From positions 1 to 64,000 of the forward strand of contig PBQA01000034.1 of the NCBI GenBank assembly GCA_002724925.1: a stretch of 64,000 nucleotides of DNA, in the 5' to 3' direction. Made by a program: the position numbers and the translations under genes. Under the pieces are notes generated by a model that did no database searches, had not been told where the DNA came from, and was given only the letters and a program-made list of their open reading frames with translations. Within the stretch, counting starts at the first letter, position 1; every line of letters starts with the position of its first letter. Source of the DNA: Oceanospirillaceae bacterium (lineage in GTDB: Bacteria; Pseudomonadota; Gammaproteobacteria; Pseudomonadales; Oceanobacteraceae). Positions 15,808-23,942 of this stretch are shown here, piece by piece.

Positions 15808-16620
15808 ATGAGCGGTAATCCTTTTACTGGTATGCAGTATGTCTGGCGTGGTTTTCAGAACTTAAAAACCCCCGGGCTGCGTCGTTACGTGGCGTTTCCA
15901 CTATTACTCAACATCATCGTTATGGGCTTTGCCAGTGTCTGGGGGATCAGCCAGCTGGATGCCTGGATTGGTGAGCTGGTTGATCTGTTGCCTGGCTGGC
16001 TGTCTTTTCTTTATTGGATACTGATGCCGCTGGTCGTCATCTTTCTGGTGTTATCGCTGGTGTATTTCTTCAGTGCGGTGTTGATGATTATTGCCGGGCC
16101 GCTTAACGGCCTGTTGGCGGAACGGGTTGAAACTTTGCAGGGGCACTCGATACCTGACGAATCTATTCCGGCAATGACGCTTCGCACCCTCGGGCGCGAG
16201 TTCACTAAGGTGAGATATTATCTGCCACGTTATCTCGGCATTTTCTTACTTGGCTGGATTCCGGGCGTTGGGCAACTTGTTGCTCCGCCACTGTGGTTCT
16301 GGTTTGGAGGGTGGATGATGGCTATTCAGTATATGGACCTGTCATTCGATAACCATACAAAGCCGTTTACTGAAGTGCGGGAACGCCTGGCGGAAGACTT
16401 ATGGACGGTGATGGGGTTTGGCTTGCTGGTGGCGCTTCTGCTGACGGTACCGATTGTGAATCTTTTTATTATGCCGGCAGCGGTGATTGGTGCGACTCTG
16501 ATGCGTCTGGAGCGTATGCCCTTCGGCGGCGATTCTGGCAAAAGCAGCTATGCTGAGTTAACAGAAGATGTGACTCCAAGGCTGACGCACGATGAAACTG
16601 AGGGTTCTGGTCGTCGATGA
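15808..16620 (+). CDS. cysZ: CysZ-like sulfate permease (EI24 family)
   Basis: The inner-membrane protein has about 270 residues from the ATG at 15808 (GAGGG upstream); the reading from 15733 overlaps the divergent gene. Membrane segments are at about 30-50, 68-100, 150-180 and 208-235. GMQYVWRGFQNLKTPGLRRY and PLLLNIIVMG at the N-terminus and the FGGWMMAIQYMDLSFDNH stretch are typical of CysZ, which imports sulfate for cysteine synthesis. It overlaps the following regulator by 29 bases. Confidence 0.85.
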   Translation: MSGNPFTGMQYVWRGFQNLKTPGLRRYVAFPLLLNIIVMGFASVWGISQLDAWIGELVDLLPGWLSFLYWILMPLVVIFLVLSLVYFFSAVLMIIAGPLNGLLAERVETLQGHSIPDESIPAMTLRTLGREFTKVRYYLPRYLGIFLLGWIPGVGQLVAPPLWFWFGGWMMAIQYMDLSFDNHTKPFTEVRERLAEDLWTVMGFGLLVALLLTVPIVNLFIMPAAVIGATLMRLERMPFGGDSGKSSYAELTEDVTPRLTHDETEGSGRR

Positions 16621-17488
16621 CGCTACGTTCGTCCGCGACCTTGTGAAAAAAGCGGTCCGGGATACCTATCCGGGCTGTGAGATTAATGAAGCGGTTGATG
16701 GTCGCAAAGCCGTGACCGTTATGAATCAGCGCGAAATTAATCTTGTGCTTTGTGACTGGGAGATGCCCGAAATGTCGGGCATCGAGGTTCTCGAGTGGAT
16801 GAGATCTGACGAACGTTACAAGAAGACGCCTTTCATGATGATTACCAGTCGTGGTGATCGTGATCATGTCGTCAAAGCCGTTCAGTCTGGTGTTTCTGAC
16901 TACATTGGTAAGCCTTTCACCCGGGAAAACTTTGTCGCTAAGGTCTCTAAGGTTGTCGCGAAACATCTGGGCGTGAAGCCGGGTGAGGGCCCCGCGTTCA
17001 AAGGCATGCCGGGGCAACAGTCCGCAGATGTTCTTATGGGTAAGCCTGCTGGTGCTGACAATTCGGGCGGTAAAGCGGGCGCTAAGCCTGTCTCGCAGGA
17101 CATGGGCGGTGCCAGTGTACTTATGGGCGGCTCATCCTCTCCAGAAGCCGCACCGGCTACCAAGCCTAAGGCTAAAGCACGAGGCGTCGCGAGTGTTCGC
17201 TTTGGCTCGGGCAGTTCTGCCAAACTCGTACTGAAAGATATTAACCTGCAGGAAATGATCGGCGTGTTTCGCCGCGATGGTGTTCTGCCTGCACTGTTGG
17301 AACCTGCGGTTGCCGATATTGTTGATCAGGATTCAGGTGATGTGGCGCGTATCAATGGGTATGTCCGCATGATGCAGGCTCAGGAGCCGCACCCAGAAGC
17401 CGAGACAATTCAGATGCTTATCCGGTTTGTGGATGACGACGAAGACAAACTAGCCGTGCTGTCGCGCTTTATCGCCAAAGTTCGCTGA
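16592..17488 (+). CDS. CheY-like response regulator with novel C-terminal region
   Basis: 298 residues. The receiver domain (1-125) has VVDDATFVRD, phosphoacceptor Asp in LVLCDWEMPEMSG, MITSRGD and YIGKPFTREN. A low-complexity Gly/Ala/Ser/Lys linker (130-205) contains a repeated xVLMGxx motif (DVLMGKP, SVLMGGS). The C-terminal domain (about 210-298, LVLKDINLQEMIGVFRRDGV) is not recognised and has no DNA-binding or enzyme motif I can see. Pseudomonas has an unassigned regulator at the same place between phoR and phoU. The gene starts inside cysZ, and its end overlaps the convergent phoR by 39 bases. Confidence 0.8.
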   Translation: MKLRVLVVDDATFVRDLVKKAVRDTYPGCEINEAVDGRKAVTVMNQREINLVLCDWEMPEMSGIEVLEWMRSDERYKKTPFMMITSRGDRDHVVKAVQSGVSDYIGKPFTRENFVAKVSKVVAKHLGVKPGEGPAFKGMPGQQSADVLMGKPAGADNSGGKAGAKPVSQDMGGASVLMGGSSSPEAAPATKPKAKARGVASVRFGSGSSAKLVLKDINLQEMIGVFRRDGVLPALLEPAVADIVDQDSGDVARINGYVRMMQAQEPHPEAETIQMLIRFVDDDEDKLAVLSRFIAKVR

Positions 17489-18754
17489 TGATTCAGGTGC
17501 CTCAAAGCAGGCCGTAAAACAACTGCCCTTGCCATAGTCGCTGGTGACCTGCAGGTTGCCAGCGTGTCGTAGGAGCACGTGCTTCACTATGGCGAGCCCG
17601 AGCCCTGTGCCACCGGTGTTCTTGCTTCGGCTAGGGTCGGCGCGATAGAAACGTTCGGTCAGCCGTGGCAGGTGATGCTCCTCAATGCCGATCCCTGAGT
17701 CCTGAACGCTCAGGCAAAGATTGTCTCCATCCCGGTACCAACGGATACTGATGTTGCCTTCGCCAGGCGTGTACTTCACCGCATTAATGATCAGGTTTGT
17801 GAAGGCGCTGCGCAGCTCATGCTCATAACCATTCAGGCACTCGTCGGTGTCTATCGTCAGGCGTATAGAATGTTGCCCCGCAGATACCGCGATGGCTTCT
17901 TCGGTGATCTGTTCAAGCAGTGTAATGATATCGACGCCGGTTCTTGGGTCGTGTGCTCCATTCTCAAGGTGCGACAGGGCCAGAAGGTCCCTGACCAGAG
18001 AGTCCATTCGCGAGGCTTGCTCCTGCATCTGAGTCAACATACGTCCGGCGCGTTCTGGGATGATATCTTCAAAGGTCTCAAGGTAGCCCTGAATCACTGT
18101 TAACGGTGTTCTCAGTTCGTGACTGACGTTACCGACGAAATCTTTGCGCATTTGCTCCAGCTGGCGCAGCCGGCTGACGTCATGGGCGACGATCAGACGC
18201 TCGTTGCGCCCGAACGGTGTGATGTTCAGTGACAGACACATGTCTTTGGCGACTGGCGAGTTGAGTTCGAGTGGTGTATCGAAATCGCCTTTTGAAAAGT
18301 AGGCTGTGAATTCTGGTGCGCGGATCAGGTTCGTAATGGGCTGATTGATATCAATCGGGTCGCGCAAGCCCAGCATTTTCCCGGCTGAACGGTTCCACCA
18401 TTCCAGATTGCCATAGCGGTCTACCATGACGATGCCTTCCTGAAGTGCAGAGGTTGAATCCTGCAAGCGGTCGAATAAGGCCTGAAGCTTGTGTCGGTAA
18501 CGCTGGCTGCGTTTGGTAGGGCGTAAACTCAGCTTGATCAGGTCTTGCCAGATGCCGCTGCTGGTTGGGGCTTCCTGAGTTTCGTAGCTGGTCAGCCAGC
18601 GTTTCATGCGGATGGACTGGCGCAGGTGCCAGAGGAGAATTGCCAGGCTGATGACCGCCAAAGGTAGAAATGGCCAGGGGCTCCACCAGATCCCGCTAAG
18701 GCCAACGGCCAGCAGAAGCAGGAGCCGCTTTAGCTCCTGATGCCAGCCCGGCAT
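17450..18754 (-). CDS. phoR: Phosphate-regulon sensor kinase PhoR
   Basis: 434 residues. Two membrane segments within 8-45 have almost no periplasmic loop. A PAS domain (about 95-200) has GIVMVDRYGNLEWWNRSAGKMLGL. HisKA has FVGNVSHELRTPLTVIQGYLETF. The ATPase domain has NLIINAVKYTPG, VQDSGIGIEEHHL and GGTGLGLAIVKHVLLRH. It phosphorylates PhoB when phosphate is low and PhoU/Pst inhibition lifts. I call this the true phoR because it is next to ubiA, as in Pseudomonas. It starts two bases after phoB, so the pair is one operon. The 3' end runs 39 bases into the convergent response-regulator gene. Confidence 0.92.
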   Translation of the reverse strand: MPGWHQELKRLLLLLAVGLSGIWWSPWPFLPLAVISLAILLWHLRQSIRMKRWLTSYETQEAPTSSGIWQDLIKLSLRPTKRSQRYRHKLQALFDRLQDSTSALQEGIVMVDRYGNLEWWNRSAGKMLGLRDPIDINQPITNLIRAPEFTAYFSKGDFDTPLELNSPVAKDMCLSLNITPFGRNERLIVAHDVSRLRQLEQMRKDFVGNVSHELRTPLTVIQGYLETFEDIIPERAGRMLTQMQEQASRMDSLVRDLLALSHLENGAHDPRTGVDIITLLEQITEEAIAVSAGQHSIRLTIDTDECLNGYEHELRSAFTNLIINAVKYTPGEGNISIRWYRDGDNLCLSVQDSGIGIEEHHLPRLTERFYRADPSRSKNTGGTGLGLAIVKHVLLRHAGNLQVTSDYGKGSCFTACFEAPESSANFGDKARQHG

Positions 18755-18756
18755 GA

Positions 18757-19455
18757 TCAGGACGCTTTGGTAGAGAAGCGGTAACCGGTACCACGAACTG
18801 TCTGAATCAGCTGCTCGTGCGATTGGCCAAGGGCTTTACGCAGGCGACGGATATGAACATCTACCGTGCGCTCTTCAACGTAAACGTTGCCACCCCAGAC
18901 CTGATCAAGCAGCTGTGAGCGTGAGTAAGCGCGCTCCTGGTGAGTCATGAAAAACTGCAATAGACGGTATTCGGTGGGCCCTACGTCAACCGCTTTATCG
19001 TGAGCCATGACGCGATGGCACACAGGGTCGAGAATCAAACCATTCACTTCAATGGTTTCTTCGACACCTGGTGGCGTTGCGCGGCGCAGCACGGCTTTCA
19101 GGCGGGCAACCAGTTCGCGTGGCGAGAATGGCTTGGGGATGTAGTCGTCAGCACCGCTCTCGAGGCCTTGAACTTTATTTTCTTCTTCACCCTTTGCCGT
19201 AAGCATGATGATCGGCAGTTCGGCTGTTGCTTCTTCGCGTTTAAGACGTCGGGCAAACTCAATACCGCTGGTGCCCGGGAGCATCCAGTCGAGCAGAATC
19301 ATATCCGGGCGTTGATCGACAACGAGTGAATGGGCGTCCTGAACATTTTCGGCTTCCAGGCACTCGTAGCCTGCCATTTCAAGCGCAACAGCGATCATTT
19401 CACGGATGGGTGCTTCATCGTCAACGATGAGTACGCGTTTTCCAGCGTTAGTCAT
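18757..19455 (-). CDS. phoB: Phosphate-regulon response regulator PhoB
   Basis: A 232-residue OmpR-type regulator close to E. coli PhoB. The receiver has [14 protein letters not shown], Asp in [16 protein letters not shown] and [18 protein letters not shown]. The winged helix has [35 protein letters not shown] and a terminal VRGTGYRFS. Phosphorylated PhoB binds Pho boxes and recruits sigma-70 polymerase. Its own promoter has a Pho box (19506-19523), so it is autoregulated. The recognition helix is the same as in the first PhoB-like gene. Confidence 0.95.
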   Translation of the reverse strand: MTNAGKRVLIVDDEAPIREMIAVALEMAGYECLEAENVQDAHSLVVDQRPDMILLDWMLPGTSGIEFARRLKREEATAELPIIMLTAKGEEENKVQGLESGADDYIPKPFSPRELVARLKAVLRRATPPGVEETIEVNGLILDPVCHRVMAHDKAVDVGPTEYRLLQFFMTHQERAYSRSQLLDQVWGGNVYVEERTVDVHIRRLRKALGQSHEQLIQTVRGTGYRFSTKAS

Positions 19456-19489
19456 AGTCCGGTCACAGATTAGTTATCATTACCGGCGT

Positions 19490-19523
19490 ATTACACAGGT
19501 GAAATGTTACAGATATGTGACCA
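19490..19523 (-). promoter_or_regulatory. Pho box and -10 element of phoBR
   Basis: On the minus strand TGGTCAC-ATAT-CTGTAAC (19523-19506) is followed exactly ten bases later by TGTAAT (19495-19490). The 7-4-7 pattern and spacing equal those at pstS, predicting positive autoregulation of phoBR. Confidence 0.75.
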
Positions 19524-19535
19524 GGGCGGGAAAAC

Positions 19536-20423
19536 TCAGGAAGTGGGCCATAGATAGTTTCCGGCAATGCCCAGCCAGACGATGGCGCCAAACCAGTGAG
19601 ACTGACGGAACACCCGGAAGCAGTCGTCGCGGCTGCGGCTGCGAGCGCTCCAGATCTGCCAACCGAGGAACAGGGCACCGATGACGAGGCCGAGGTAGTA
19701 GATCCAGTTGAAACCGAATTGCTGGCCGGCGAAGAACAGGAAGGCGAGGTTCATCGCCTGCAGCAGGCTGATCATCTGTAAATCGAGCTCACCAAACAGG
19801 ATCGCGGTCGACTTTACGCCTATCTTCAGGTCGTCATCACGATCGACCATGGCATAAAACGTATCGTAAGCCACGGTCCAACAGAGGTTTGCCGCGTAAA
19901 ACAGCCAGAGATACGCGGGAAGCGATTCCGACTCAGCGGCGAAAGCCATTGGTATCGCCCAGGAAAAAGCCGCACCCAAAAAGAGTTGTGGCAAATGCGT
20001 GTGGCGCTTCATAAAGGGGTAAATGGCTGCGAGCGCGACACCGCCAAAAGATAGCCAGATAGTCATGCTGTTAGTCAGTAACACCAGCGCAAATGACACA
20101 GCACAAAGAATACCGAAGCCAATCAGTGCAGCTTTGGCAGATAAGGCGCCCGTCGCTAATGGGCGCTCATTCGTGCGTTTTACATGGCCATCTACTTCGC
20201 GGTCGGCGTAGTCGTTAATCACACACCCGGCCGAGCGCATCAGAAATACCCCGGCAGTAAATATAAGTAGGTTGCTTACCGAAGGGATGCCCTCTGCGGC
20301 GGTCCATAGGGCCCAGAACGTCGGCCACAGTAACAGGTAGGAGCCAACGGGCTTATCCAGGCGGGTGATGGCAATCCAGGCGCGCCATTGTGGCCACAGA
20401 GAATCCAGTCGGGTGGTCAGCAC
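19536..20423 (-). CDS. ubiA: 4-hydroxybenzoate polyprenyltransferase UbiA
   Basis: A membrane prenyltransferase that joins the polyprenyl chain to 4-hydroxybenzoate in ubiquinone synthesis. Eight or nine hydrophobic segments are present. The first Asp-rich motif is CVINDYADREVDGHVKRT (NDxxDxxxD) and the second is AYDTFYAMVDRDDDLKIG (DxxxD), both binding the Mg-diphosphate. I choose GTG at 20423, giving 295 residues, because GAGG lies five bases upstream; a TTG at 20456 is further inside ubiC. Its ribosome site overlaps the ubiC stop, so the two are coupled. Confidence 0.93.
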   Translation of the reverse strand: MLTTRLDSLWPQWRAWIAITRLDKPVGSYLLLWPTFWALWTAAEGIPSVSNLLIFTAGVFLMRSAGCVINDYADREVDGHVKRTNERPLATGALSAKAALIGFGILCAVSFALVLLTNSMTIWLSFGGVALAAIYPFMKRHTHLPQLFLGAAFSWAIPMAFAAESESLPAYLWLFYAANLCWTVAYDTFYAMVDRDDDLKIGVKSTAILFGELDLQMISLLQAMNLAFLFFAGQQFGFNWIYYLGLVIGALFLGWQIWSARSRSRDDCFRVFRQSHWFGAIVWLGIAGNYLWPTS

Positions 20424-20430
20424 AGTTACC

Positions 20431-20991
20431 TCAGTTCGTTCTGTTTGGGTGGTCAAATTTGTTCAGCGATGGGCTGAATGCCTCAGTCACCATCAAAGAT
20501 TTGCCTCCGAGGGTGAAGACAGACCTGCGGGCCCATTCTAACCCGGCCGCATTGGCTTTGCAGTGTGATACGCGGACGAACGTTCGACGTATGTCTGGTT
20601 GGCTGAACAGAAACGTCCCCAGAGAGCGGTTTCCCAGATGCTTGAGTCGTGCCAGTCGACCGGTGAGTGCGGAGCCGGGCACCACGGTGCGGGCATAAAC
20701 GACGGGCACATCGCCCAGTTTCAGAATCACTTCCCGGAACCAGACGCGCTCGTTCGCTGCCAGGTTAAGCTCTCGCTGCTCTGCGGGTGTTGGATACCCG
20801 AGCCCCTCGTGTTGGCAATCGACGCTGAATTGACCCGGTCGCAAAGACGACAGTCGTGCAGTCAGAGAGCCGCGCTCAAGTAGCCAGGAACGCCAGAACG
20901 GTGGCAATGTCTGCGGCGCAACATTAAGGCAGGTTGACCAGCCGGGGCGCGCGGGGTGCAGGATGACAGCGAGATCAGAAGAGTGCTTCAT
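20431..20991 (-). CDS. ubiC: Chorismate pyruvate-lyase UbiC
   Basis: It converts chorismate to 4-hydroxybenzoate and pyruvate, the first committed step of ubiquinone synthesis. 186 residues, near the family length. Conserved parts are WLLERGSLTARL, an ERVWFREVILKL strand with VVYARTVVPGSAL, and the active-site-region LGTFLFSQPDIRRTF. It is the first gene of the ubiC-ubiA pair, which supplies and uses the same intermediate. Adjacent phoB downstream on the same strand mirrors the Pseudomonas order. Confidence 0.92.
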   Translation of the reverse strand: MKHSSDLAVILHPARPGWSTCLNVAPQTLPPFWRSWLLERGSLTARLSSLRPGQFSVDCQHEGLGYPTPAEQRELNLAANERVWFREVILKLGDVPVVYARTVVPGSALTGRLARLKHLGNRSLGTFLFSQPDIRRTFVRVSHCKANAAGLEWARRSVFTLGGKSLMVTEAFSPSLNKFDHPNRTN

Positions 20992-21138
20992 GGCGCGGAG
21001 AATGCGCTAAATCAGGCGGTCAGGCAAGTCAGACAGAACGACTGGTCAAAAAATGCCCGGAATTGACCGTTGATTTTAGCGGGCTGGATAAGTACTTTTA
21101 GCGACCTTTAAAAACTCACCGAATCATAGGTTATTGGC

Positions 21139-21303
21139 ATGAAGAAGTGGCAATGTGTTGTATGTGGCTGGATTTACGATGAAGCGGAAGGTGCACCTGA
21201 AGAAGGCATCGCTCCGGGTACCCGTTGGGAAGATGTGCCTGACGATTTTATCTGCCCAGACTGTGGCGTAGGTAAAGAAGATTTCGAGATGGTAGAAATC
21301 TGA
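21139..21303 (+). CDS. rubA: Rubredoxin
   Basis: A 54-residue electron carrier holding one iron in four cysteines: [13 protein letters not shown] at the N-terminus and [12 protein letters not shown] at the C-terminus, both in the strict CxxCG pattern. The length and sequence are standard for AlkG2/RubA-type rubredoxins, which pass electrons from the reductase to alkane hydroxylase or other acceptors. The reductase gene follows 86 bases later. Start ATG at 21139. Confidence 0.97.
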   Translation: MKKWQCVVCGWIYDEAEGAPEEGIAPGTRWEDVPDDFICPDCGVGKEDFEMVEI

Positions 21304-21389
21304 TTATCTGGGCTACCGGCTACCGGCTCCCGGTAGCCCTCCTGCATCCCTGCAGACCTCCCTTACCTGATAACTGAACGGACCCTTCT

Positions 21390-22550
21390 ATGAGTAATTC
21401 ATCTGCTCCTATCGTAATTATTGGCTCAGGCCTGGCCGGATATAACCTGGCAAAAGAACTTCGTAAACTCGCCGCTGATCAGCCACTGCTGATGATCACC
21501 GGAGATGACGGCCGTAGCTACTCAAAGCCAATGTTGTCTACTGGGTACGGCAAGAATAAAACCGCAGATGAGTTGGCGATGAGTACCGCTGCAGGTATGG
21601 CTGAACAGCTGAACATGACGATCCGTACGAATACGGTTGTGACAGCGATCGATATCGATGCGCATACCATTAGCCTGGGTGACGAAACGGTTGAATACAG
21701 CAAGCTGGTTCTGGCCTGGGGGGCTGAAGCGGTTGGCCCACGCATCGAAGGTGGCGCTGAAGATCTCGTGTTCTCGATCAATGATCTTGAAGACTACGCT
21801 AAGTTCCGCACCGCAGCCGAAGGTAAAAAGCGTGTTCTGATCATGGGTGCCGGTCTGATTGGTTGTGAGTTTGCCAATGATATGACCGCTGGTGGCTATG
21901 AGTGTGAGATCGTGGCTCCTTGTGAACAGGTGTTTCCGACTCTGCTGCCTGAGTCCGCGGCTAACGCAGTACAGGCAGGCCTGGAAGGCATCGGTGTTAA
22001 ATTCCACCTGGGCCCTCTGGTCAGCCGTATTGAACGCGACGGTGACGGCGTTGTCGCAACTCTGGATAACGGTGATGAAATTCGTGCCGATGTAGTGGTT
22101 TCAGCGATTGGTCTGCGCCCTCGCACTCAGCTTGCGGGTGAGGCAGGCATCAAGGTTAACCACGGTATCGTTGCTGATCGTCACCTGAAAACCAGTGCTG
22201 ATGATGTTTACACTCTGGGTGACTGTGCCGAAGTCGAAGGGCGTGTACTGCTTTACGTATTGCCGCTTATGGCTTCAGCACGTGCGCTGGCAAAGACACT
22301 GACCGGCACGCCGACAGAAGTCAGCTATGGCGTTATGCCTGTCACTGTTAAGACGCCAGCGTGTCCAGTGGTTGTTTCTCCACCACCGGGTGGTGATGCC
22401 TCTGGTCGTTGGATTGTCGAGCAGGAAGGCAATGACGTTCAGGCAGAATACCGCAATGAAGCGGGTGATCTGCTCGGATACGCTTTGACCGGAGCAAAAG
22501 TAGCGAATAAAGTAGCACTCAACAAAGAATTGCCGGCAATCATGCCCTGA
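21390..22550 (+). CDS. rubB: Rubredoxin-NAD(+) reductase
   Basis: A 386-residue FAD enzyme moving electrons from NADH to rubredoxin. The FAD-binding Rossmann motif is [19 protein letters not shown] (residues about 8-26). The NAD-binding one is [17 protein letters not shown] (about 148-165). The second FAD motif is [11 protein letters not shown] near 272. The C-terminal domain with [13 protein letters not shown] is typical of the rubredoxin reductase group. Its place after rubA is the same as in Pseudomonas and hydrocarbon degraders, where the pair supports alkane oxidation and stress responses. Confidence 0.94.
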   Translation: MSNSSAPIVIIGSGLAGYNLAKELRKLAADQPLLMITGDDGRSYSKPMLSTGYGKNKTADELAMSTAAGMAEQLNMTIRTNTVVTAIDIDAHTISLGDETVEYSKLVLAWGAEAVGPRIEGGAEDLVFSINDLEDYAKFRTAAEGKKRVLIMGAGLIGCEFANDMTAGGYECEIVAPCEQVFPTLLPESAANAVQAGLEGIGVKFHLGPLVSRIERDGDGVVATLDNGDEIRADVVVSAIGLRPRTQLAGEAGIKVNHGIVADRHLKTSADDVYTLGDCAEVEGRVLLYVLPLMASARALAKTLTGTPTEVSYGVMPVTVKTPACPVVVSPPPGGDASGRWIVEQEGNDVQAEYRNEAGDLLGYALTGAKVANKVALNKELPAIMP

Positions 22551-22612
22551 TTCTCTGTAACATCATTGGTCCTGAACAGATCAATACTGACAACAGAAAC
22601 AAGGATATTACT

Positions 22613-22885
22613 ATGCGTAAACCAGAACTGGCTGCGGCCATCGCTGAAAAAGCAGACCTGAGCAAAGAAAAAGCGGCTGAAGTTGTTACTGCTTTCACCG
22701 ACCAGATTGCTAAGTCTCTGAGCGAAGGCGAATCTGTGACTCTGATCGGTTTCGGTACTTTCGAAGTACGTGATCGCGCTGAGCGCCAGGGTAAAAACCC
22801 GCAGACTGGTGAGCCAATCACCATTGCAGCCGCTAAGGTTCCTGCATTCAAGCCAGGTAAAGCGCTGAAGGAATCCGTCCAATAA
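22613..22885 (+). CDS. hupB: DNA-binding protein HU (beta type)
   Basis: A 90-residue nucleoid protein. N-terminal helices [20 protein letters not shown], the [20 protein letters not shown] arm with the intercalating Pro in NPQTGEPI, and [14 protein letters not shown] at the end are diagnostic of HU. It bends and compacts DNA without sequence preference. The gene sits between the rubredoxin reductase and a DUF1415 gene, as in Pseudomonas. Confidence 0.95.
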   Translation: MRKPELAAAIAEKADLSKEKAAEVVTAFTDQIAKSLSEGESVTLIGFGTFEVRDRAERQGKNPQTGEPITIAAAKVPAFKPGKALKESVQ

Positions 22886-22944
22886 GCGGCGTTCCTGATG
22901 TTACCGCCGCCGCTGAACTGACCCGCGAGTGGGTCAGCCGGCTG

Positions 22945-23481
22945 GTGGTCGGTGAAGGGCTTTGTCCTTTCGCCAGTCCTGTCATGGACACTCTCCGAAT
23001 TGAAGTCTCTTCAGCCTCTGATGACTACACCGCAACCGGTGAGTTTATGACCCTGTTGCAACGGGTCGCTGAAGCCCCGCCCTCTGATTTGCCTACCGCA
23101 TTGTTTGTTGTCCCAAATCTTTATCGCGATTTTGAAGAATACTGGAACTGGACTCTGATCTGCGATGACCTGCTGGTGCAGATGGGGTATGAAGGACGAT
23201 TGCAGCTGGCGACTTTCCATCCAAAGTATGTGTTTGAGGGGGAAGACGCAGATGACATGAGCCACTTCACCAATCGCTCTCCGTTCCCTATGCTGCATAT
23301 TATCCGTGAGCAGGATATCGAAGAAGCCTTAACACAGATCAGATTCCCTGAGAGAATTCCCGAAAGAAACCGACACCATATGCGCCGTCTGGGGCATAAT
23401 GGCCTGCTCAATATTATGCCGTCGCTGGCAGGTACCGCGGTATTTGCTGATGGCGATGATCCAAGTACGCCCGATAATTAA
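22945..23481 (+). CDS. DUF1415-family protein
   Basis: A conserved protein of unknown function. The reading has GEGLCPFASPVMDTLRIEVS, VPNLYRDFEEYWNWTLICD, GRLQLATFHPKYVFEG and NRSPFPMLHIIRE, all typical of DUF1415. The only standard start codon is GTG at 22945, but the family's first helix (ELTREWVSRLVVG) is encoded just upstream in the same frame. That frame is open back to 22861 and has no ATG, GTG or TTG there. Either a rare start (CTG at 22918, or an ATA/ATC codon near the hupB stop) is used, or the protein is shortened. It begins inside or just after hupB, so coupling is likely. Confidence 0.8.
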   Translation: MVGEGLCPFASPVMDTLRIEVSSASDDYTATGEFMTLLQRVAEAPPSDLPTALFVVPNLYRDFEEYWNWTLICDDLLVQMGYEGRLQLATFHPKYVFEGEDADDMSHFTNRSPFPMLHIIREQDIEEALTQIRFPERIPERNRHHMRRLGHNGLLNIMPSLAGTAVFADGDDPSTPDN

Positions 23482-23508
23482 CGGGCGCTGACAGCTGAGG
23501 AGACTCCC

Positions 23509-23871
23509 TTGTTTAAATTCCGCATGTTGCTTTGGGTTCTGTCCAAACTGATGAAAAAAGCAGCCAAAAAGAATCCTAAATTCCGGGAGCAACTGGCAGG
23601 GCAGGACATGGCATTTCAACTACAGACTGAAGATGGCAAAGCCGTCCGTCAGTTTGTTGTTAAAGATGAGACCATTTCCAGCAAAGGCAAGGCACACAGT
23701 AATCCTGCATTTACGATCAGCTTTAAAGATGCACATACCGGTCTGAAAATTCTTACATCGAAAGATCGCAATGCCTTTATGCGCGGTATCCAGGTAAAAG
23801 ACGTCACTATAAGTGGCGACCTGTCGAAGGTGATGTGGTTTCAGGGAATCAGTAAATATCTGAAACCCTGA
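23509..23871 (+). CDS. Small SCP2-like (sterol-carrier fold) protein
   Basis: 120 residues starting at TTG 23509, supported by GAGGAG six bases upstream. After a basic N-terminal helix (MLLWVLSKLMKKAAKKNP), it has the alternating strand pattern of SCP2 domains: MAFQLQTEDGKAVRQFVV, SNPAFTISFKDAHTGLKIL and a GIQVKDVTISGDLSKVMWF ending. SCP2 folds bind lipids or act as ubiquinone-synthesis accessories (UbiJ/UbiT-like). The role here is unknown. A hairpin CTGGCCC/GGGCCAG follows the stop at 23879-23901. Confidence 0.6.
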   Translation: MFKFRMLLWVLSKLMKKAAKKNPKFREQLAGQDMAFQLQTEDGKAVRQFVVKDETISSKGKAHSNPAFTISFKDAHTGLKILTSKDRNAFMRGIQVKDVTISGDLSKVMWFQGISKYLKP

Positions 23872-23942
23872 TGCCTGTCTGGCCCTGATATCTGGGGCCA
23901 GGGATTATTGAGAATTAATCAGAATAATAAGGAGGCTACACT

